A DNA stretch of 19,406 nucleotides, taken from the NCBI GenBank assembly GCA_003265885.1, contig QFBQ01000026.1, positions 1 to 19,406 of the forward strand. The letters run 5' to 3'. This document shows, piece by piece, positions 14,033-19,406 of the stretch; position 1 is the first letter of the stretch, and every line of letters starts with the position of its first letter. Source of the stretch: Candidatus Marinamargulisbacteria bacterium SCGC AG-343-D04 (GTDB lineage: Bacteria > Margulisbacteria > Marinamargulisbacteria > GCA-2716485 > GCA-002719695). The notes beneath the pieces are model-generated. The model searched no databases. It saw only the letters and a list, made by a program, of their open reading frames with translations, and was not told where the DNA came from. The translations under genes and the position numbers were made by a program.

Positions 14033-14350
14033 ATGAGTGCTAGGTTTCTAAGTTATGTCACAGGTGTTGCCGTTAGAACAAATACAAGAGGGTCTTCCAA
14101 AAATTTAGGCGAATTAACAGATTTATATAAAAATGCTTCAGGCGCTACCGAAAAAGCGGAAATTTTGCTAAATCATGCAAAAAGTACTCAACAAACAAAT
14201 AGCATTAATCAAGCTAAACAACTAATCAACCATCCAGATCCATGGTGTCAAGGAGGAGAAGGTCCTTCTGCACAAATGAAATCATCTAAACAAATCATTT
14301 CCATGCTTGACTCTATCTTTAAAAGGATGACTGATCCTAATAAAAAATAA
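14033..14350 (+). CDS. Small hypothetical protein, 105 residues
   Basis: No family recognised. The start ATG at 14033 has AGGTGG about seven bases upstream; a GTG at 14021 in the same frame would add MGFS but lies on that ribosome site. The protein is polar and helical (LGELTDLYKNASGATEKAEILLNHAKS, then INQAKQLINH, then KQIISMLDSIFKRM) with Gln/Asn/Lys-rich linkers. It is followed on the same strand by a 51-codon ORF about 100 bases later. It has no signal peptide or membrane segment. Its orientation and composition group it with the other accessory + strand genes. Confidence 0.5.
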   Translation: MSARFLSYVTGVAVRTNTRGSSKNLGELTDLYKNASGATEKAEILLNHAKSTQQTNSINQAKQLINHPDPWCQGGEGPSAQMKSSKQIISMLDSIFKRMTDPNKK

Positions 14351-14456
14351 ATAAAATTACCTATAAATGCATTTTATGTATAAAAAGGCACAATACAAGC
14401 TAAAATGCGCAAAATAACAAATATATAGTTGGTAAAATAATTTTACTACTTTCAGT

Positions 14457-14612
14457 ATGAAGGAAAAAGAAAGTCTTTTAAAACAACTATTAAATCCTAA
14501 ATCTATTTTTGGAAAGACAGAAAGATCAGTTGCCCCTACAAAAATAAGATTGCTATATTTTAATCCTCATCACCAACGAATGAGAGCAAAATCTGCTTTT
14601 TTTGATATTTAA
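14457..14612 (+). CDS. Small hypothetical protein, 51 residues
   Basis: Starts MKEKESLLKQLLNPKSIFGK and ends RAKSAFFDI. It is basic, with a short N-terminal amphipathic helix, and resembles nothing I know. No Shine-Dalgarno precedes the ATG. Support comes from its sensible amino-acid composition, its place after the 105-residue ORF, and the lack of any other gene here. It could be a degraded remnant. Confidence 0.35.
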   Translation: MKEKESLLKQLLNPKSIFGKTERSVAPTKIRLLYFNPHHQRMRAKSAFFDI

Positions 14613-14652
14613 CGATGCTAAAAAAACGTACTGGTTATATATTGCTGATAAT

Positions 14653-15264
14653 TTATTTCTTAATGATAATGACTTTATCTATCATAACATCAGAAACTGG
14701 AACATCATCATATGGCGGAACAGACGCTGTCTTAACAGATTTAATCTGATCCACAACATCTAAACCTTCAACCACTTTCCCAAATACCGCATACCCATAT
14801 CTCGGAGGAGTATTATCCTGATGGTTTAAAAAATCATTGTCTTTAACATTAATAAAAAATTGGCTCGTAGCACTATCAATAATATTGGTTCTCGCCATCG
14901 CAATAGTCCCTCTATCATTACTTACACCATTAATAGCCTCATTTTTAATAGGGTCTTTCGTTGCCTTCTCTTTAAATCCAGACTCAAAACCTCCACCTTG
15001 GATCATAAATCCATCAATAACACGGTGAAAAATAGTTCCTGAATAAAAATCGTCTTCTACATACTCTAAAAAGTTAGCAACAGACACTGGCGCATCTTCT
15101 TGATAAAGTTCTATAAATATATCTCCCATTGTCGTCTCTATCTTAGCCACTGGGTTATCTTTGTTTTTTAGTAATGAAGTATCCAATTGTTCTTCTTGGC
15201 ACGAGGATGTCATAGCAAGTACTCCTATTAAAAATATTATTTTCCATATGATTTTATTGACCAT
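14653..15264 (-). CDS. Cyclophilin-type peptidyl-prolyl cis-trans isomerase, probable lipoprotein
   Basis: Catalyses proline cis-trans isomerisation and assists folding of exported proteins. A signal segment (residues 1-21) ends in a lipobox-like MTSSC with C22, so the protein is probably lipid-anchored. The -3 residue is Thr, not the preferred Leu, which lowers certainty. The catalytic domain runs from about 39 to 203: KIETTMGDIFIEL, FHRVIDGFMIQGG (79-91) with the catalytic Arg81, AMARTN, SATSQFFINVKDN and YAVFGKVVEG. It resembles bacterial PpiA/PpiB-type enzymes. The ATG at 15264 is preferred over a GTG at 15270. It is divergent from the secreted metalloprotease gene, with 95 bases between starts. 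Confidence 0.93.
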   Translation of the reverse strand: MVNKIIWKIIFLIGVLAMTSSCQEEQLDTSLLKNKDNPVAKIETTMGDIFIELYQEDAPVSVANFLEYVEDDFYSGTIFHRVIDGFMIQGGGFESGFKEKATKDPIKNEAINGVSNDRGTIAMARTNIIDSATSQFFINVKDNDFLNHQDNTPPRYGYAVFGKVVEGLDVVDQIKSVKTASVPPYDDVPVSDVMIDKVIIIKK

Positions 15265-15359
15265 ATCCACTATAGTGTAACTAAAAAATGCTCATTTTAA
15301 TATAGTTTTTTTTAGAGTAAAATCAATACATAATCAACCAAAGACAATAATGAAATAGT

Positions 15360-17885
15360 ATGATCCCCACTTATACCCAAAAACTCATCTTTTTTTGCAT
15401 ATCCATACTGCTCTCCTCTCACACTATATCAGCTCTTAGTTGGGAAGCCATTCATAGTCTAGGCGCTACCGTTTATTACCCTAAACATAAAACCCAACAA
15501 GCCTACCAGGCCATTCATTCCATCCAATACTTCCAACCCAAAGTGAACAAAATCTTAGGCGTATCCCCGCCCCCTTTCCCTCTCATCATCGAAGATATAG
15601 GCCAAAACCCTAATGGAATGGTCACTCTATTCCCTCTAAAAATGCGCCTATACACCGCCGATGCATTTCTATCTCCTTACTTTTACTATACAAATAACTG
15701 GCTAGATATGCTCGTCATCCACGAATTAGTACACACAGCTCACTTATCTGCCATCTCTCCTCACCTCTCTTGGAAACAAAAATTATTTGGTAGCGCTTTT
15801 TACCCTCACGCCTTCTCCCCCACATGGTTCTCCGAAGGGTTAGCCGTATACATAGAATCCGAATTATCCCCATCCATGGGCCGTCTCAATAACCCCTCTG
15901 TCACCGCCTACTTCAAACAAGCCGCTTCTCAAAAACAACTGCTCTCCTTTAATGACATAAATATCACATCGCCCAAACAATACCCTTTTGGTAGTACCCC
16001 CTACCTATACGGAGGACGCTTTATTCGTTACCTCGCCAAACAATACGGGCAACCCTCCATTCGACAATTTATTAAAGACTATTCAACTCAACAAGGATCT
16101 ATCCTAAACATGATCGCTCCTCGATATTTTTATGATAAATCTGCTAAAAAAGTCTTCGGAAAATCGTTCAAAGATCTCTACAGTGACTGGCTCCTCACAG
16201 AAGAACAGTCTCTAGATAAATGGAGCATTCAAGGCCAAAAAATTACGCCAGAACATACCTACACCAACTCTCTTTCTGCCGACAAAAATACTCTCTGGAT
16301 CAACAGCACTCAATGGCACTACCCTGCCCCATTTCTTCGAATCCCCTACATCACTCTTCGCTCTTTCTCTACAAAAACCCAGTCCTGGACAAGCACTCAA
16401 CGTCTCTATCGCCCTCCCTCCCTTCCCATTCAGTTTTCTGAACATCACTATTATATAGCCTTTCAAAATACGAAAAATGGCTTCCACTCACTACTTAATC
16501 GTGGAAAAGGCTATATCACAGATCTGTATCGTATCCGTAAAACAGACAAAAAACGGAAACTCATCTTTAGCGGAAAAATCGATGCCTTTGCTGCTCTAGA
16601 AGATGACAAAACTCTTATTATCAATAACACAGTATGGTCTACTGAAAGCTCTTGGAACCTCATTCATGAACAAAACCCTCAAAAACTAGCCACTCTTAAC
16701 CTGTCTGTAGCAGAATGTGACAGCGAAACAAATACCATTGCCTGCCTCGGTATCAACGAAAATCAACAATGGGAACTGTTTACACTCCGTTTCCCCAACA
16801 TGACCCCTACCACTCTCTTTCAATCCGAAACAGCATTAACAGGAATTCAACTCACTGACTCTGTAGCCAGCTTTACTCAATATACCCCCAAAGGATCCCA
16901 AACACTGTCCATAGACTTGCTTTCTTCTTCTGCTCACTCTCTATCCACCGGAACCTACGTCGGGAATGGAATTCCCATTGGCTCTTCTTTGTTTTTTACT
17001 GTTCCTGGAAAAAATGAAATTGCCTTATACTCTCAATCTATTCACAAAAAGTCATTCCCCCCACAGAAAACAGCTCCTCCATCACTTGAAAAAAGACCTA
17101 ACTTTCGCCCCCCATCTCACCCCATCAATGCATTATGGAGCAGTACAAAAGCTTCCTTACCCTCTATTAAAATGGGAGTCTTCAATTATGGCGAAGATGA
17201 CCTAAGACTCCTTCACTACCACACCCTCTTTAATGGAACTGGCATAGAAGGAAATATCACCAGTAAACACTTCCTCCCCTACATCCTAAACTTTGATTGG
17301 AACTCTGGCTCCAAAAGAGTCTTAATTGAACGCTCTGTTTATACCTCTCTATCTCAAGGAATCCAAGATATTTACACAGGAATTATCTTTCAACCCCAAT
17401 ACCAATATGGCCTTTATTCGTCTATATCTCTAGGATGGCGATCTATCAAAGCCCACATGTCTGCTATGGCTTTTCCAGAGTCTAGCCACTACTTCGCATC
17501 ATACACCAGCCTCTATTCTCATAAAAAATTCAGTATCAAACGACAGGTAAACTATACCTATCAATACCCCATGAATGATATCTTAAGAGGTTACCGCTAC
17601 GTAACAATAAAAAACACCCGCGCACTTCAATCTTCACTTGATATCATGCTAAACGTCGGCAATCTCTTTCCCTTCTCCTCTTACTCCCCCTCCCTCTCTT
17701 TTGAAGATACCTTTCTTGCTTTTTTTACCGACTACTCCTCATCTGTCAAAGCCGCCGTTTTTGGGATATATATCGAACAAGAACTATTAGCTACCATATG
17801 GGCATTCCCGCTTAGCCTTACTTTTGGAGAATCTTTCTATAACAATTCTCTCCAACCCTTTATAGAAATTAAAATGGGCTTTTAA
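15360..17885 (+). CDS. Secreted gluzincin-like metalloprotease with propeller-like and possible beta-barrel regions
   Basis: An 841-residue protein with a cleavable-looking signal peptide (1-25, ending HTISALS). The peptidase MA-like domain spans about 26-270. Its zinc site is H121-E-L-V-H125, with the third ligand probably E159 in W156-F-S-E-G-L-A-V-Y, the gluzincin arrangement. Residues 280-590 or so are Ser/Trp-rich short repeats (such as LSADKNTLWINST and LEDDKTLIINN), like a TolB/WD-type propeller. The last 200 residues have alternating strands, and the protein ends IEIKMGF; a terminal Phe is typical of outer-membrane beta-barrels. I infer an exported, perhaps outer-membrane-anchored protease. 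No Shine-Dalgarno is visible. The substrate is unknown. It converges with bioC after six bases. Confidence 0.78.
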   Translation: MIPTYTQKLIFFCISILLSSHTISALSWEAIHSLGATVYYPKHKTQQAYQAIHSIQYFQPKVNKILGVSPPPFPLIIEDIGQNPNGMVTLFPLKMRLYTADAFLSPYFYYTNNWLDMLVIHELVHTAHLSAISPHLSWKQKLFGSAFYPHAFSPTWFSEGLAVYIESELSPSMGRLNNPSVTAYFKQAASQKQLLSFNDINITSPKQYPFGSTPYLYGGRFIRYLAKQYGQPSIRQFIKDYSTQQGSILNMIAPRYFYDKSAKKVFGKSFKDLYSDWLLTEEQSLDKWSIQGQKITPEHTYTNSLSADKNTLWINSTQWHYPAPFLRIPYITLRSFSTKTQSWTSTQRLYRPPSLPIQFSEHHYYIAFQNTKNGFHSLLNRGKGYITDLYRIRKTDKKRKLIFSGKIDAFAALEDDKTLIINNTVWSTESSWNLIHEQNPQKLATLNLSVAECDSETNTIACLGINENQQWELFTLRFPNMTPTTLFQSETALTGIQLTDSVASFTQYTPKGSQTLSIDLLSSSAHSLSTGTYVGNGIPIGSSLFFTVPGKNEIALYSQSIHKKSFPPQKTAPPSLEKRPNFRPPSHPINALWSSTKASLPSIKMGVFNYGEDDLRLLHYHTLFNGTGIEGNITSKHFLPYILNFDWNSGSKRVLIERSVYTSLSQGIQDIYTGIIFQPQYQYGLYSSISLGWRSIKAHMSAMAFPESSHYFASYTSLYSHKKFSIKRQVNYTYQYPMNDILRGYRYVTIKNTRALQSSLDIMLNVGNLFPFSSYSPSLSFEDTFLAFFTDYSSSVKAAVFGIYIEQELLATIWAFPLSLTFGESFYNNSLQPFIEIKMGF

Positions 17886-17891
17886 TACTGC

Positions 17892-18659
17892 TTAATAACA
17901 CTTAAAAAATCCCACATCATAACTCCCCACAACCCCCTCTCTCTTACTCATCATCTCGTGTAATCGTTGTAATTTTTTAGGCGTTAAAAATATTGGACTC
18001 ACTTCATTTGCTACTCCCGTTTTCTTAATCGACATCAATAACTCTTTTACCGAATCAAACACAACTATAATCTTTTTTCTGCTAAACTCACAACGCCTAA
18101 ACAAAGGCTTCACTAACGCTTTATAATCATCTACATCTCGAAATGAATGACAGGGAAAGTCTACTCTTCTTTCAAAAAGATCATCCAATGATTCCGATAA
18201 CTCCTTAAATGTTCCTGGCAAAAATGCCGAAAAAATAAATTGTGTCGTATCATGCATGCTTTCCTTACACACCCTCTGAATCACCTCATTACTAGTAACC
18301 CACTGCAGGGTCGCATTAGAAAAAATAATATCTACTGACATCTTCGGGTAAAAATCCTCAATATCTGCATGAATAAAGTCCACCTCTTTAAAGGCATGGT
18401 ATTTTCGGGCATACTTAATCATCGGCAAAGATTGGTCTATCCCTACCGTTTTCTTACTTTTTATGCGCTGGTGTAAGTCGCTCGTATGCTTCCCCGTTCC
18501 ACACCCTAAATCTAAAACAGTCGATGCTTTATCCGGTAACTGACTAGTCAATACAGAATAACTATGCTGCTGAGCCAACCCATAATCATCATAGGTCTTT
18601 GGTACATTAGAAAATTTAGGCTGAATATCCTTATGGATTGAGCAATACTTTTTTGTCAT
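17892..18659 (-). CDS. bioC: Malonyl-ACP O-methyltransferase BioC
   Basis: BioC methylates the free carboxyl of malonyl-ACP so that fatty-acid enzymes can build the pimeloyl chain of biotin. The 255-residue length fits the family (E. coli 251). Class I methyltransferase motifs are VLDLGCGTG (48-56), VGIDQSLPMI with its acidic residue, and FIHADIED. The BioC-typical FSNATLQWV follows, with FSAFLPGTFKEL and SVKELLMSIKKTG near the C terminus. The start is the ATG at 18659; a TTG directly before it is less likely. The gene overlaps the transporter gene upstream by 29 bases. No other bio gene is in the window, so the rest of the pathway must be elsewhere or absent. Confidence 0.86.
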   Translation of the reverse strand: MTKKYCSIHKDIQPKFSNVPKTYDDYGLAQQHSYSVLTSQLPDKASTVLDLGCGTGKHTSDLHQRIKSKKTVGIDQSLPMIKYARKYHAFKEVDFIHADIEDFYPKMSVDIIFSNATLQWVTSNEVIQRVCKESMHDTTQFIFSAFLPGTFKELSESLDDLFERRVDFPCHSFRDVDDYKALVKPLFRRCEFSRKKIIVVFDSVKELLMSIKKTGVANEVSPIFLTPKKLQRLHEMMSKREGVVGSYDVGFFKCY

Positions 18660-19406
18660 CAAAATTCAATATAATAATAGACGAAACCATAATCATTACC
18701 CCCCCAATAAGCTCTAAAGATGTTGGCCATATAGACAGAAATAAAATGCTCAAAAGTAAAGTGCTAGGTATTTCTAAATAAGAAAACAATGCCGTCAACG
18801 AAGAGGGGATCGTTTTGATGGATGAAAAAAACAAGAAAAATGATCCAAATCCAATCAACACTCCATTTGCAGCCCCTAATGTTATTTCATAAACAGGATA
18901 ATGAAAGGCACTGTATAAAAGAGGTAATAAACATATCGTCCCTATAATGTTTAATGTAAATACAATCTCCAGCGCCGAGCTCTTTTCTAAATGTCTTTTT
19001 ATGAAAAAAGTATTAACTCCTATCAAAATAGCCGATATAATCGCTAAAAAAATGGCTATTATTGTGTTTTGATCGTAACTCACTAAAGGATCTCTCGTCG
19101 CAACAAAGGCCCCGCAAAGACCCACAAACAAACACGCAACTTTTAATCGAGATACTTTTTCTGTTCGTGTGAATATTAATACAATGTAATGAATAATAGG
19201 CCACAAATAAAATAACATTACCGTTAAGGATAATGATGACGTTAAATAGAAACAAAGCATCTGACATACTACTCGTATAAAACTTAATATTGAAATAAGT
19301 AATTTCCAACCCGAAAATTGGCCTATAATTTGCTTTCTATTTATAAAGAACGCACAAACAATTATAGGAAAACATACTCTAAGCGAGATAAACTCAAATA
19401 TAGGCA
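18631..19406 (-). CDS. EamA/DMT-family transporter, N-terminus cut by the window edge
   Basis: A polytopic inner-membrane protein of the drug/metabolite transporter superfamily. About 258 codons are visible and the frame remains open to the right edge (upstream codons read LRVCFPIIVCAFFINRK), so the start is missing. About eight or nine hydrophobic helices can be read. The two EamA halves show in LSLTVMLFYLWPIIHYI followed by LFVGLCGAFVAT, and in IPSSLTALFSYLEIPSTLLLSILFL followed by ELIGGVMIMVSSII. Substrates in this family are metabolites or amino acids and cannot be told from sequence. The 29-base overlap with bioC suggests one operon and raises a biotin-related or S-adenosylmethionine-related substrate as a possibility only. 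Confidence 0.88.
   Translation of the reverse strand, partial: PIFEFISLRVCFPIIVCAFFINRKQIIGQFSGWKLLISILSFIRVVCQMLCFYLTSSLSLTVMLFYLWPIIHYIVLIFTRTEKVSRLKVACLFVGLCGAFVATRDPLVSYDQNTIIAIFLAIISAILIGVNTFFIKRHLEKSSALEIVFTLNIIGTICLLPLLYSAFHYPVYEITLGAANGVLIGFGSFFLFFSSIKTIPSSLTALFSYLEIPSTLLLSILFLSIWPTSLELIGGVMIMVSSIIILNFDDKKVLLNP

Noticed and set aside
13809..14033. N-terminal extension of the DUF457 protein by 75 residues to 14033
   Set aside because: The added part is aromatic, AT-driven sequence unlike the family. The ATG at 13808 has a ribosome site and begins where DUF457 proteins begin.
1..19406. tRNA, rRNA, insertion sequences or integrases
   Set aside because: I saw no cloverleaf or rRNA-like sequence, no transposase or integrase, and no terminal inverted repeats.

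Overview
The window looks like part of the chromosome of an AT-rich, diderm bacterium that lives with or inside eukaryotic cells. The diderm inference rests on a probable lipoprotein cyclophilin, a secreted metalloprotease ending in an outer-membrane-style terminal Phe, and a complete peptidoglycan/SEDS set. The host-associated inference rests on a SET-domain protein and a cluster of low-complexity proteins full of eukaryotic-type phospho-motifs. I could not fix the phylum from sequence alone; Chlamydiae-like, gammaproteobacterial and other intracellular lineages all remain possible.

Layout. Positions 1-3476 (+) hold three consecutive Pro/Ser/Thr/Tyr-rich genes, the first cut by the window edge. 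All three share an R-R-[AS]-S-x-P motif. Two carry pYxN-type tyrosine motifs and in-frame tandem repeats. A reversed comEA gene (2117-2701) lies inside the cluster. Around the third gene are two perfect copies and one near-perfect copy of the ParB centromere site parS. Positions 3781-4338 (+) encode an unrecognised protein whose start lies on a G9 homopolymer. Positions 4509-10638 (-) form a remnant dcw operon, murD-ftsW-murG. It is followed without a promoter-sized gap by an 861-residue coiled-coil protein and perhaps a 42-codon ORF. murD is split by one extra base in a T8 run. Positions 10749-12804 (+) carry a DUF3891 protein and a SET-domain protein. Positions 12813-13808 (-) encode a YdjM/DUF457 membrane protein. 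Two small + strand ORFs follow. Next come a cyclophilin (-), an 841-residue secreted gluzincin-like protein (+), then BioC (-) and an EamA transporter (-) cut by the right edge.

Two gene classes separate by strand. Every recognisable housekeeping gene (comEA, murD, ftsW, murG, cyclophilin, bioC, the transporter, the DUF457 protein) is on the minus strand. Nearly all accessory or putative host-directed genes are on the plus strand, which by eye is C-rich relative to G. This fits the minus strand being the leading strand, with the origin to the right. The parS sites also suggest a chromosomal region near the origin.

The candidate undescribed system is the + strand effector-like cluster at 1-3476. 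It may encode tyrosine- and serine-phosphorylated scaffold proteins that recruit host SH2, SH3 and 14-3-3 proteins. The SET protein, the secreted protease and the G9-tract gene are further candidate host-interaction factors. Secretion and phosphorylation are inferences; the motifs and repeats can be read directly.
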